This document shows, piece after piece, positions 42,828 through 51,237 of a DNA stretch of 64,000 nt. The DNA is taken from positions 310,001-374,000 of the forward strand of contig NZ_CP022523.1 of the NCBI RefSeq assembly GCF_002850255.1. Reading direction: 5' to 3'. Under the pieces are notes generated by a model, which was given only the letters and a program-made list of their open reading frames with translations, made no database searches and was not told where the DNA came from. Every line of letters begins with the position of its first letter. Positions within the stretch are counted from its first letter, which is position 1. Source of the DNA: Pseudoalteromonas sp. NC201. Its GTDB lineage: Bacteria > Pseudomonadota > Gammaproteobacteria > Enterobacterales > Alteromonadaceae. A program made the position numbers and the translations under genes.

Positions 42828-45789
42828 TTCTTCTTAATCCCACTAGCATTCCACCGATTAACGCAAACCATCCGATACTGCCGCCAGACGATCCGCTATC
42901 ACCAGAGTCCGTCGGCGTTGTTGTTGGGGTCGTCACTGTGATCTCAACAGTGCCTTTCGCGCTTTGATCTGCACCATCCGATAGCGTTAACACGACATTA
43001 TATGTACCCGCTTGAGCGTAACTATGCGTTGTAGTCAAACCAGAACCTTGCGTACCATCACCGAAATCCCAACTAGCTTGATAGTTACCATCACCACCAG
43101 CAGCAGTTGCGACAAAGCTTGCCTGTAAGTTAGATGTGGTCGCTGTGGCTTCAATGCTTAGTGGTACTACGACAGTCACTGAGGTTGATTTAGTTACCGC
43201 CTCACCTTCGGCATCTTTCACATTAAGCGTTACCGTGTACGTGCCGCTTAGCTCATAGATATGTTCAACTGAGTTAGATGATGCTGTTGCTCCATCACCA
43301 AAGTTCCAGTCAAGTTCATAAGGCGCTTTGCCACCAATGATTTCAGCATTGAAGACAAAGCCTTGCCCTACTGAGGTCGCTTTGATATCACCGACTGTAA
43401 GCGGGATTGGCTCGACGTTGCCTACGCTGACATTTGAACTCAACGCTGAACTGCTCCCGTCAGCTTTGGTTCGTGTGAACATTACCGTATAGTTGCCAAT
43501 ATCTTGATAGCTATGAGCAGGTGAAAGCGCGTTACTTGTTTGACCATCGCCAAAGTTCCACAAAAAGCTATCTGATTCGTTTAATGCTAAGCCTTTGACA
43601 TTAAACTTAACGGTGTTTTGCGATTGTACTTGAGTGATTTTAGGGTCGCTGAGGTAAATTATACCGACTTGCGCACTACTTGCATCTTCCTCTATGGTAT
43701 TCAATCTAAGTTGAACACCAAAACCCGGCAAACTAACACCTGACTCCTTTTGGATTGGGAAGGTGTAATCCTGAGTATCATCAAACGTACTGATTGGCGT
43801 GAGATGTTGATCGCCAAGACCTGCTTTCTGCGTATCCAAACGAAGCGTCGCATCTTTGACCTGAATAATACTCGTTGCGGGTGTGGTGTCGTCGGCTTTG
43901 AAAATAGGGTTTTGATCTTGGTCGATGACTAACATATCTCCAGAGCCGGGGTGTAGCGAAGTCGAGTTATTACTCTCTTCATTGTTGCTGTACCACATCA
44001 GCACACCAGAATTATAACCAGACAAAGACAAACCAGCATCTAACCCTCTAAATGAGCGTAAATGGGCGTAGTAAGCGTTACCTGATTTAGCTCTATAGCC
44101 AGAAATCTTACGAAATCCACTGTAGACTAAGTCGTTAGTTGGCTCTGCGGTATTTGTATAAATTTGCGAACCATCCGCTGTCACCTTAATGTTGTCTAGT
44201 AATACACCTTTAAGCGTTTCAAAATCGTCAGTTTGATAAACGAATGTCACGGTGACAGTTTGTCCTCGGTACGCTGAGATATCAAAATCTAGCGTAATTG
44301 GGTTAGCCCCAAAAGAAGATGACTCGCCATCCATGTAGTGAGTGACATTGGCATAATTTGGATGGTTTGATTTTGTTGTATTTCCTGCTATTGGCTGCCC
44401 ATTTACCGCCACTTGGAAAATATCGTAGTTAAGCTCGATACTATAATTTGCAAGCATGGATAATGAAATTTGGCTTGCGTTAGGTAAGCTTAAGGTAAAA
44501 CTTGCTTGGTTATTGAGTTTGTCGTCTTGTCCGGAGTAATAGTGGTAATTCCCATCCAGAGGCGTAATGAATTCCTCTAGTTGTGCAGGCAAATTGATCT
44601 TTATTTGATTCGTAGTACCATTGTTTACGCCAATATCCGTGAGCGTTACCGTTTGTTCTGTACTCAAATCATCAAATGTGTACTCTGTTTGGTTTAACCA
44701 ATTTCCTGCATAATTTTGTTGTAAAAACTCAAGGCTTTTAGGGGAGAACTGGGTGGGCTGCGAGCCACTTAATTGGCCTAAGTAACTGCCTGAAGACATG
44801 ACTGACCACAGCGCAACGGGTTCGCCTATGTCATTGGAATTTAAATCATATTCGTCGGGTAACCCAAGGTCATGACCAAACTCATGAACAACCACACCGA
44901 TTGCAGCATCAATAGGATTAATGGTGTAATTATAAATCTTGTAGTTGGTATCTGGAATTGCCTTAGGTTGGTTGTTTTCATCAAATACGAAGAAGCGATG
45001 TGACCAAATTGCGTCAGTATCTAATACGCCGCCACCTGCTTCTTGACCAATACTTGAATGAAATAACATGACATGGTCAATAATGCCGTCAGGTTCAAGG
45101 CGGTTGCCATCACCATCTATGTCGTTCAAATCTGTTTTATCGTACTCAGATAAGTCGATATTAAATTGGGTCACAGCTTTGCTTACTGCTTCGAACACCA
45201 ACTCTTCCGGTCTTAAGTCTCGGGTATCGCCTTCTTGTTCGCCATAGTAGGCTGCATTTTGAGCGGCTCTTACCCAACCAAATGCATTGCCAGATACCTT
45301 GAAGCTGCCGCCTGAGGCCGCTTGATAAAACTGGGTAGCGGATTGCAACGATTCATTGTTAGGGCCGTTATAGCCGCTATCTGAGTACAGTAGTGATTGG
45401 TAGTGAGACGCGGGATAGCTCGAGTAGTACATATCTGTATCACCCGGGTTTAGTCGGTTCTGGTCGTTAGGTAAGTCGGGAAAATCGACCAGAATAGCAA
45501 GGATTTTAGCTTCATTAAGTGTTTGCGCCGTGCCCACCGCAAATTGTTTACCTAACTTAGTATTGCCAAGGTGCACATTTTTAATTGCATAAGGTGTTTT
45601 TATTTGGCTGGCAATAGGCTTTGTTTTGGTGAATTGCTCAAGCGCAATTTTCCGCTCGTATTCACTCAGCGTGCGGCCGAGCTTTTTCTCCTGCCAATAG
45701 ATAACTTGATCTTTATAGAGCACCTGCGCTGACGCTGCATTTGATAGCAGTGTGGCCGATACCAATACGCTTAGTTTAAAAATATTCAT
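42817..45789 (-). CDS. M6-family secreted metalloprotease with PKD repeats and GlyGly-CTERM tail
   Basis: 990 aa exported zinc protease of the immune-inhibitor-A (M6) family. Signal peptide 1-21 (ends NAASA). HEFGHDLGLPDE at 302-313 is the catalytic zinc site. MAM-like/jelly-roll parts follow. Three PKD domains of about 80 residues, each with WNFGDG or WDFGDG, lie between about 715 and 955. The C-terminus SGGSIGWFALIGG-MLVGLRRRW is a GlyGly-CTERM sorting signal: Gly-rich linker, one hydrophobic segment, then basic residues. Such tails are processed by rhombosortase after type II secretion in the species that carry it. The protein probably digests extracellular polymeric protein and stays surface-bound or is released. 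Confidence 0.92.
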   Translation of the reverse strand: MNIFKLSVLVSATLLSNAASAQVLYKDQVIYWQEKKLGRTLSEYERKIALEQFTKTKPIASQIKTPYAIKNVHLGNTKLGKQFAVGTAQTLNEAKILAILVDFPDLPNDQNRLNPGDTDMYYSSYPASHYQSLLYSDSGYNGPNNESLQSATQFYQAASGGSFKVSGNAFGWVRAAQNAAYYGEQEGDTRDLRPEELVFEAVSKAVTQFNIDLSEYDKTDLNDIDGDGNRLEPDGIIDHVMLFHSSIGQEAGGGVLDTDAIWSHRFFVFDENNQPKAIPDTNYKIYNYTINPIDAAIGVVVHEFGHDLGLPDEYDLNSNDIGEPVALWSVMSSGSYLGQLSGSQPTQFSPKSLEFLQQNYAGNWLNQTEYTFDDLSTEQTVTLTDIGVNNGTTNQIKINLPAQLEEFITPLDGNYHYYSGQDDKLNNQASFTLSLPNASQISLSMLANYSIELNYDIFQVAVNGQPIAGNTTKSNHPNYANVTHYMDGESSSFGANPITLDFDISAYRGQTVTVTFVYQTDDFETLKGVLLDNIKVTADGSQIYTNTAEPTNDLVYSGFRKISGYRAKSGNAYYAHLRSFRGLDAGLSLSGYNSGVLMWYSNNEESNNSTSLHPGSGDMLVIDQDQNPIFKADDTTPATSIIQVKDATLRLDTQKAGLGDQHLTPISTFDDTQDYTFPIQKESGVSLPGFGVQLRLNTIEEDASSAQVGIIYLSDPKITQVQSQNTVKFNVKGLALNESDSFLWNFGDGQTSNALSPAHSYQDIGNYTVMFTRTKADGSSSALSSNVSVGNVEPIPLTVGDIKATSVGQGFVFNAEIIGGKAPYELDWNFGDGATASSNSVEHIYELSGTYTVTLNVKDAEGEAVTKSTSVTVVVPLSIEATATTSNLQASFVATAAGGDGNYQASWDFGDGTQGSGLTTTHSYAQAGTYNVVLTLSDGADQSAKGTVEITVTTPTTTPTDSGDSGSSGGSIGWFALIGGMLVGLRRRWC

Positions 45790-45893
45790 CTAAGATTCCC
45801 TAGTACAATTGAGCTTTAAGTTTAGCATTTTTATCGTTTTGTTCCCGTATAAGTTCTACTAAATAAAAAATCCAATTGGTGGTGAATTTTAAA

Positions 45894-45912
45894 TTGAAAT
45901 GTAATATTTCAA
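45894..45912. promoter_or_regulatory. Palindrome in the ilvIH promoter region
   Basis: TTGAAAT (45894-45900) and ATTTCAA (45906-45912) form a 7-bp inverted repeat around GTAAT. It lies just upstream of a plausible sigma-70 promoter (TTGAAA at 45916, TATATC at 45939, 17-base spacer). A regulator of branched-chain synthesis such as Lrp could bind there, but the motif is AT-rich and support is weak. Confidence 0.3.
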
Positions 45913-45989
45913 CAATTGAAAGGTGGAAAGGTGGAATTTATATCTAATACTGTGTAGGCTAACTTTGACATCAACTTAAAGGCAAAATA

Positions 45990-46043
45990 ATGACAAATTT
46001 CTTTCAACTAATCGTTCTCGTGGTGGTACTGGTCTCTTCATAG
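45990..46043 (+). CDS. Branched-chain amino acid leader peptide upstream of ilvIH
   Basis: A 17-residue leader MTNFFQLIVLVVVLVSS in which residues 7-15 are nine consecutive Leu, Ile or Val codons. AAAGGCAAAATA gives a reasonable ribosome site. It stands directly before an attenuator and the acetolactate synthase genes, so stalling at Leu, Ile or Val codons should control read-through. It is too short to be found by length-based gene calling. Confidence 0.9.
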   Translation: MTNFFQLIVLVVVLVSS

Positions 46044-46049
46044 AGTTCA

Positions 46050-46108
46050 GCGGGGAGCTATTACTTGAAAGAAATACTCAAACCCCGCAACCAGCGGGGT
46101 TTTTTTTT
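46050..46108 (+). promoter_or_regulatory. ilvIH attenuator
   Basis: Terminator stem AACCCCGC (46081-46088) / GCGGGGTT (46094-46101) with loop AACCA, followed by a nine-T run up to 46108. Upstream, GCGGGG (46050-46055) can pair with the left arm CCCCGC (46083-46088), so antiterminator and terminator exclude each other. GCGGGG starts six bases after the leader stop codon, inside the footprint of a ribosome at that stop, which is as expected for classical attenuation. Confidence 0.85.
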
Positions 46109-46155
46109 GATTTTATAAATATAACAGGCACGCACAGTCAACGAGGAATGAGGTA

Positions 46156-47877
46156 ATGGCAGAGCAATACAACGGCTCCGAGCTAGTAGTAAAAGCATTG
46201 AGCGCATTAAAAGTAAAATACATATTTGGCTATCCCGGCGGATCGGTTCTTGATCTATATGATGCGTTGTTTCAGCAATCAGATATTGAGCATATCTTGG
46301 TTAGACATGAGCAAGCAGCAACCCACATGGCAGACGGTTATGCCAGAGCAACAGGAGACGTCGGTGTTGTCCTTGCGACCAGTGGCCCAGGCGCCACTAA
46401 CTGCGTTACAGGGATCGCGACTGCTTATATGGACTCAATCCCCATGGTTGTACTGTCAGGGCAAGTACCTTCAAACCTAATCGGCGATGATGCGTTTCAA
46501 GAGACGGATATTGTTGGTTGTTCTCGCCCTATCGTTAAACACAGTTTTAACTGCCGCGACGCGACAAAAATCCCAGAAGTATTAGCTAAGGCATTTTATC
46601 TAGCAAACTCTGGTAGACCGGGACCGGTTGTGGTTGAGCTGCCAAAAGATATTTTGAATCCTGCGCTTAAATTCGATTATCAGATGCCTGAACAAATTGA
46701 TATGCGTACTTACAACCCGAGTGTAAAGGGGCATTCCAAGCAGATCCGCAAAGCAGTTGAAGCCATTATTGAAGCGAAGCGTTTGGTTATCTATTCTGGC
46801 GGCGGCATTATTCTTTCGAATACCTCGGAAAAACTGACTGAGTTGGTTGAGAAACTAAACGCGCCTATCACCAATACCTTAATGGGTCTTGGCGGGATCA
46901 GTGGCACACATCCTAACTTTATTGGCATGTTAGGTATGCACGGTAGTCTTGAAGCGAATAAGGCGATGGCGAATGCCGATGTTATCTTAGCGTTAGGTGC
47001 GCGTTTTGATGACCGTGTAACCAATAACGTTAAGAAGTTTTGTCCGGATGCCAAAATTGTTCACGTTGATGTGGATCCAACTTCAATTTCTAAGACCATT
47101 CAAGCGCATATCCCAGTTGTGGGCTGCTTAGATACGGTAATGGAGCAATTGCTACGCGGTATCGAAAAAAGCGAGAAGCGCATTGACCGAGCCGCACAAG
47201 AAGATTGGTGGCAAGCAATTACCACATGGCGTGCTCAGAAATGCTTGTCGTTTACTGCGGGTGTAGAAAAAATCAAACCACAAACGGTTATCGAAAAGCT
47301 ATACCAAATGACCAGTGGTGACGCGTATGTTTGCTCAGACGTAGGACAACACCAGATGTTTGCAGCGCAGTACTATCCGTTCAAATCACCTCGTCAATGG
47401 ATTAATTCAGGCGGCCTTGGCACCATGGGATTTGGTTTACCCGCTGCGATGGGCGTAAAAATGGCATTTTCGCAAAGTGAAGTATTGTGCGTAACTGGGG
47501 ATGGCTCTATCCAAATGAATATTCAGGAACTTTCAACCTGTTTGCAATACGGCCTTGCTGTCAAGGTCATCTCGTTAAACAACCGCTCGCTTGGTATGGT
47601 ACGCCAATGGCAAGACATGATGTATGAGGGGCGTCACGCAAGCTCTTATATGGAATCACTACCTGATTTTGTTGCGCTTGCCGAGAGTTATGGTCATATC
47701 GGTATTCGGGTTGATAAGCCTGAGCAACTTGATGCGGCGCTGGAAAAAGCAATGTCGATTAAAGACCGACTTGTATTTTTAGATATTTTGGTCGATGAGT
47801 CTGAACATGTGTATCCAATGCAAATTAAGCAAGGTGCGATAGACGAGATGTGGTTGAAAAAAGGAGTAAAAGTATAA
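46156..47877 (+). CDS. ilvI: Acetolactate synthase, large (catalytic) subunit
   Basis: 573 aa ThDP enzyme making acetolactate and acetohydroxybutyrate in branched-chain amino acid synthesis. GSGAT-type start [18 protein letters not shown], catalytic Glu in [19 protein letters not shown], and the ThDP motif [38 protein letters not shown] are visible. FAD-type middle domain is intact. Similarity to AHAS III (IlvI) is supported by the ilvH partner. Its stop and the ilvH start overlap by one base. Confidence 0.95.
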   Translation: MAEQYNGSELVVKALSALKVKYIFGYPGGSVLDLYDALFQQSDIEHILVRHEQAATHMADGYARATGDVGVVLATSGPGATNCVTGIATAYMDSIPMVVLSGQVPSNLIGDDAFQETDIVGCSRPIVKHSFNCRDATKIPEVLAKAFYLANSGRPGPVVVELPKDILNPALKFDYQMPEQIDMRTYNPSVKGHSKQIRKAVEAIIEAKRLVIYSGGGIILSNTSEKLTELVEKLNAPITNTLMGLGGISGTHPNFIGMLGMHGSLEANKAMANADVILALGARFDDRVTNNVKKFCPDAKIVHVDVDPTSISKTIQAHIPVVGCLDTVMEQLLRGIEKSEKRIDRAAQEDWWQAITTWRAQKCLSFTAGVEKIKPQTVIEKLYQMTSGDAYVCSDVGQHQMFAAQYYPFKSPRQWINSGGLGTMGFGLPAAMGVKMAFSQSEVLCVTGDGSIQMNIQELSTCLQYGLAVKVISLNNRSLGMVRQWQDMMYEGRHASSYMESLPDFVALAESYGHIGIRVDKPEQLDAALEKAMSIKDRLVFLDILVDESEHVYPMQIKQGAIDEMWLKKGVKV

Positions 47878-48374
47878 TGAGAAGAATACTATCGATTTTA
47901 TTAGAGAATGAACCTGGCTCTCTTTCTCGTATTGTGGGTTTATTTTCTCAACGTGCGTACAACATTGACAGCTTAACAGTGGGTACAACCGCAGACAAAA
48001 CGCTATCTCGTATTACCATCACGACCCAAGGCGATGACCGCATTGTTGAACAAATCACCAAGCAAGTTAATAAGTTGGTGGATGTGCTTAAGGTTATTGA
48101 TCTAACCGATATGCAGCACATTGAAAGAGAGCTGCTACTGGTAAAAGTCTATGCCAGAGACGAAGTAACACGAGCAGCTATCAATCGTGTTGCCGAGGTG
48201 TTCCAAGCCAGCATTATAGATATGGGCAAACAAAGCTATATATTACAGATGGTAAGCTCAGCCGACCGTCTTGAGTCTTTCTTGGATCTATTACGTCACG
48301 AAAGCGACATTATTGAACTTGTGCGCTCTGGCGCGGTAGGTATTGGCCGTGGTGACAAAGCGCTGAAAGGTTAA
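47877..48374 (+). CDS. ilvH: Acetolactate synthase, small (regulatory) subunit
   Basis: 165 aa from ATG 47877 in TAATG, with AAGGAG upstream. The frame is open to 47850, but [19 protein letters not shown] is the family start. ACT domain in residues 1-75 (NEPGSLSRIVGLFSQRAYNIDSLTVG) binds valine for feedback inhibition. The C-terminal part completes the regulatory subunit. It is the last gene of the leader-controlled unit. Confidence 0.95.
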   Translation: MRRILSILLENEPGSLSRIVGLFSQRAYNIDSLTVGTTADKTLSRITITTQGDDRIVEQITKQVNKLVDVLKVIDLTDMQHIERELLLVKVYARDEVTRAAINRVAEVFQASIIDMGKQSYILQMVSSADRLESFLDLLRHESDIIELVRSGAVGIGRGDKALKG

Positions 48375-48412
48375 AACTACTTATCTTTTAGCTGTCACTG
48401 TTATCTTTTTGC

Positions 48413-48445
48413 GCGGGTGTGCACGTTGTATTACGTACAACCCGC
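48413..48445 (+). terminator. Imperfect hairpin after ilvH
   Basis: GCGGGT (48413-48418) with ACCCGC (48440-48445) as the base, with an inner ACGT/ACGT pairing. No T run follows. It may mark the 3' end of the ilvIH message but is weak. Confidence 0.35.
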
Positions 48446-48523
48446 TGCAGTTATTTTGCATGGCAGCTTCGATTTACTCTCATTAGGTTACTGGCTATAA
48501 TCTCGGTTTTATCAAGTTAGATT

Positions 48524-49030
48524 ATGCACATGGAACTCGAACGCTTCTGGCAGCTTGTCACCGCCCCCGATCATTCAAACGATAATGACTATTTAAAAAC
48601 GCGTTTATCACCGCTAAGTTCAGAAGAAATTGCTCAGTTCGATGCATTATACACCAAAGAACTAAGAGCACTGTGGCATTGGGATAACTGGAAAGTGGCC
48701 TACGTGATTGCAGGCTGTAATAGCGAATATGACTTCTTAGATTTTTGTAATTGGATCATCAGTCGCGGCCCTGAAGCGGTAAGCGTACTCACTGCGGAAC
48801 CAGACGAATTAGCTAATAAGTTTGCTATTCCGAATAAAGATGACCTGCCCTACCCGTTTATTGACGAATTAGATTTAGTTGCAGGGTTGCTTTTTGAAGA
48901 AAAAAATCAAGACGAACTCCCGTATCACAGTGTTGTGAACTTTCCGCCACAAGGTAAAAAGTTTAAAAATAAACCAAAACAGTTAAAGGCTGAATTACCT
49001 CAACTTTTTGGCCAATATTGGCTTGGATAA
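48524..49030 (+). CDS. DUF4240 protein
   Basis: 168 aa, cytoplasmic. ERFWQLVTAPDHS, LSPLSSEEIAQFDALYTKELRALWHWDNWKVAYVIAGCNSEYDFLDFCNWIISRGPEAV match the DUF4240 domain, in which a short acidic helix region is followed by a Trp-rich core and an ISRG turn. The function of the family is unknown, but it is often near toxin or defence genes in other bacteria; nothing of that kind is present here. There is a second ATG two codons in. No ribosome site is clear. Confidence 0.8.
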   Translation: MHMELERFWQLVTAPDHSNDNDYLKTRLSPLSSEEIAQFDALYTKELRALWHWDNWKVAYVIAGCNSEYDFLDFCNWIISRGPEAVSVLTAEPDELANKFAIPNKDDLPYPFIDELDLVAGLLFEEKNQDELPYHSVVNFPPQGKKFKNKPKQLKAELPQLFGQYWLG

Positions 49031-49233
49031 GGTTTAGTTTATTGTTTTATATGGTGGGTTTTGGTTGTTCTAGAATTAGATGCTGAAACTCATTATTACC
49101 ATCGCAAAATGTCACTGCTCCAGACGCTTATCAATCCTTCTCGCCAACAAAAAAACTTAAGAACACAACCTCTTGTTAAGTCGTAAGCAGTGGAATACTA
49201 TGTTTATTCCCTATATCGAAAACAAAAAGAATA

Positions 49234-50460
49234 ATGATGAAAGCCCCCTCTATTTTAAAATACTTCCCTAGTTTGGCGTTAGTGATAGCTTGTCAAAGTA
49301 TGGCTGTGCAGCAAAAGTTATTGGCCGATGATGGTAAAGCAGAAGATCAGTTTGGTTATAGCGTAGCGATAGACGGCACAACTGCATTAGTTGGTGCCCA
49401 CAAAGTTGATACTAATACGAGTCAGGATATTGGTGCAGCTTACCTATACACGCTAGGTGCGTTTGGCTGGCAGCAACAAGCAAAGCTCATCGCGCAGCCT
49501 GCCAATGCTGGCGACACGCTTGGCGGCAACGTTGCGCTCAAGAATAATATTGCCATGCTTGGTGCGATAAATCGGGACGATAAAGGAGAAAATGCCGGTG
49601 CGGTGTTTGCTTTTGAGCGCACAGAAAATAGCTGGTTACAAAAACAAATTTTAACCGCCAACGATGCAAAAGCGGGTGATGCCTTTGGACAAAGCATTGC
49701 CCTCACCGAGCAATTTTTAGTGATCGGCGCACCACATAGCGATGCGCCACACAAAGACTCAGGTTCAGCGTATGTATACGTGAGAGAAAACAATAGCTGG
49801 CATTTTCAGTCAAAGTTGACGGCAAGGGATGGGGCTGATGGGGACTTATTCGGAATTAGCGTAGCAATAGATGGCGATACCATTTTAGTCGGCGCAGATT
49901 TGAATGATGAAAAAGCAGAAAAAGCTGGTGCAGTTTATGTTTATCAATTCGATGGTAAAAAGTGGAATTCGCAAGCAAAACTGATGGCAAATGATGGTGG
50001 GAACACCGATATTTTTGGTGTTCGCGTGGCTATTTTTGGAGATACAGCCCTTATTTCTGCCAGAAGAGATGATATCGACGGTATAGGTAAAGATGCCGGC
50101 TCTGCTTATCTGTTTGAGAGAACAAATGATAAATGGACACAAACTCAAAAATTAGTGGCTCCGGATGCCAAAGCGGATGATAGATTTGCACGCGGTGTTG
50201 CGTTAAGTAAGAACATGGCGTTTATCACCGCCATGCACCATGATGAAAAAGGTAATAACGCGGGGGCACTTTATCTATACAAAAAACAACAAGGCCAATG
50301 GCAATATGCGTCTAAGGTATTTGCCAATGATGCCGCGCCAGAAGATAGGTTTGGTTGGAATATTGCGGCTTCTAATAACACTGCCATCATCGCAGCTCCT
50401 CACCGCGATGACAAAGGAGAAGGCTCAGGTGCCGCCTATATTCTGGATTTGGTGGAATAA
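49234..50460 (+). CDS. FG-GAP-repeat (beta-propeller) secreted protein
   Basis: 408 aa. The N-terminus ends in VIAC (residues 17-20), a possible lipobox, or is cleaved as an ordinary signal near SMA. Seven tandem repeats of about 50-55 residues follow, each starting like LTANDAKAGDAFGQSIAL (e.g. LLADDGKAEDQFG, LTARDGADGDLFG, LVAPDAKADDRFA) and then D-x-x-G-x-A-Y/V-V/L-Y/F. They should close a seven-bladed propeller, as in integrin alpha-type FG-GAP proteins. Calcium binding by the Asp-rich loops is likely. No catalytic domain is seen, so it is probably an adhesin or binding protein. It forms a single-gene unit. Confidence 0.85.
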   Translation: MMKAPSILKYFPSLALVIACQSMAVQQKLLADDGKAEDQFGYSVAIDGTTALVGAHKVDTNTSQDIGAAYLYTLGAFGWQQQAKLIAQPANAGDTLGGNVALKNNIAMLGAINRDDKGENAGAVFAFERTENSWLQKQILTANDAKAGDAFGQSIALTEQFLVIGAPHSDAPHKDSGSAYVYVRENNSWHFQSKLTARDGADGDLFGISVAIDGDTILVGADLNDEKAEKAGAVYVYQFDGKKWNSQAKLMANDGGNTDIFGVRVAIFGDTALISARRDDIDGIGKDAGSAYLFERTNDKWTQTQKLVAPDAKADDRFARGVALSKNMAFITAMHHDEKGNNAGALYLYKKQQGQWQYASKVFANDAAPEDRFGWNIAASNNTAIIAAPHRDDKGEGSGAAYILDLVE

Positions 50461-50781
50461 TAGCGATTGGTAATGTCTGAGCTTGGTTCGTTAAGCTCAG
50501 ACTTTGGCTGTCAGAGTGAGATTGATAGGCCCTTATTTAACAGTTGACTTGGTGCCATTTTGAATCGTTCAAGCAACAAGAAAGGCTTTAAAGAAGACAT
50601 TCGGTATCGGTTAAATAAACGACGCCCGTTTTTTACGCGTTGTTTGACCGATAGAGAACTTATTTCATGTGTTTATTATATATTTGACCTTATCAGCGCT
50701 AACTTTCGTTTGCGACACGTATTAGCTAAAAACGTCAAAGTACACGTTCTAGCTATCTGAAGTTCATATTACTTCGTCTTG
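50461..50781. other. Non-coding stretch
   Basis: No convincing gene. A hairpin terminator lies at 50475-50502. A 66-codon frame at 50560-50760 has no ribosome site and low-complexity basic composition, and I do not call it. Confidence 0.5.
50475..50502 (+). terminator. Terminator after the FG-GAP gene
   Basis: Stem GTCTGAGCTT (50475-50484) / AAGCTCAGAC (50493-50502) has 10 pairs and an 8-base loop, 15 bases after the stop; TTTGG follows. Confidence 0.65.
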
Positions 50782-51231
50782 CTAGTACTGCCCTTTTATA
50801 CGAACCATTTCATTCGCATACACTGACTCGCCATTATATTCAGTGAGAAATTCATCAGACACTTCGAATCCGTATGCCTTGTATAACTCCTTTGCAGGCT
50901 CATTTGTCTTGGCGACAAAAAGGTTCGCCTTGCCGCATATTTGTGACAAAAGGAATTCAAGCATTTTTCTTCCGATTCCGTTTCCTCTAGCACTAGGGCA
51001 AACAAATAGTGCCCTAATCTCTGACCCAAATATTGCTCCAAACCCAAGAATATTCCCATCATCAAAAACGTATATCTTTGATTCCTTTAGTGCAGATAGT
51101 CTCTTTTCATCATCTTCTAGAGGTAAGAGCTTAAATGTCTTCTGCTCAAAACGAAGCTCATCCAGCTTAGATTTTGAATAGATCTCCAAAACTCTTGGAT
51201 AATCGTTCTCGCTGAACTCTCGAATATTCAT
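50782..51231 (-). CDS. GNAT-family N-acetyltransferase
   Basis: 149 aa single-domain acetyltransferase. The acetyl-CoA loop is CPSARGNGIGRKMLEFLL, and the later strand with NLFVAKTNEPAKELYKAYGFEV is the usual GNAT second half. Substrate is unknown. The start lies 6 bases after the chemoreceptor stop in the same direction, so they may be co-transcribed, though no strong ribosome site is present. No functional link to chemotaxis is suggested by the sequence. Confidence 0.87.
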   Translation of the reverse strand: MNIREFSENDYPRVLEIYSKSKLDELRFEQKTFKLLPLEDDEKRLSALKESKIYVFDDGNILGFGAIFGSEIRALFVCPSARGNGIGRKMLEFLLSQICGKANLFVAKTNEPAKELYKAYGFEVSDEFLTEYNGESVYANEMVRIKGQY

Positions 51232-51237
51232 AGGGTG

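Noticed and set aside
46156..47877. IlvB or IlvG instead of IlvI
   Set aside because: The small subunit next to it is a 165-residue IlvH-type protein and not the short IlvM or IlvN, so IlvI is the better name.
50560..50760. 66-codon frame after the FG-GAP gene
   Set aside because: Begins with no ribosome site, Arg/Lys-rich without a domain, follows a terminator, and no promoter is visible.
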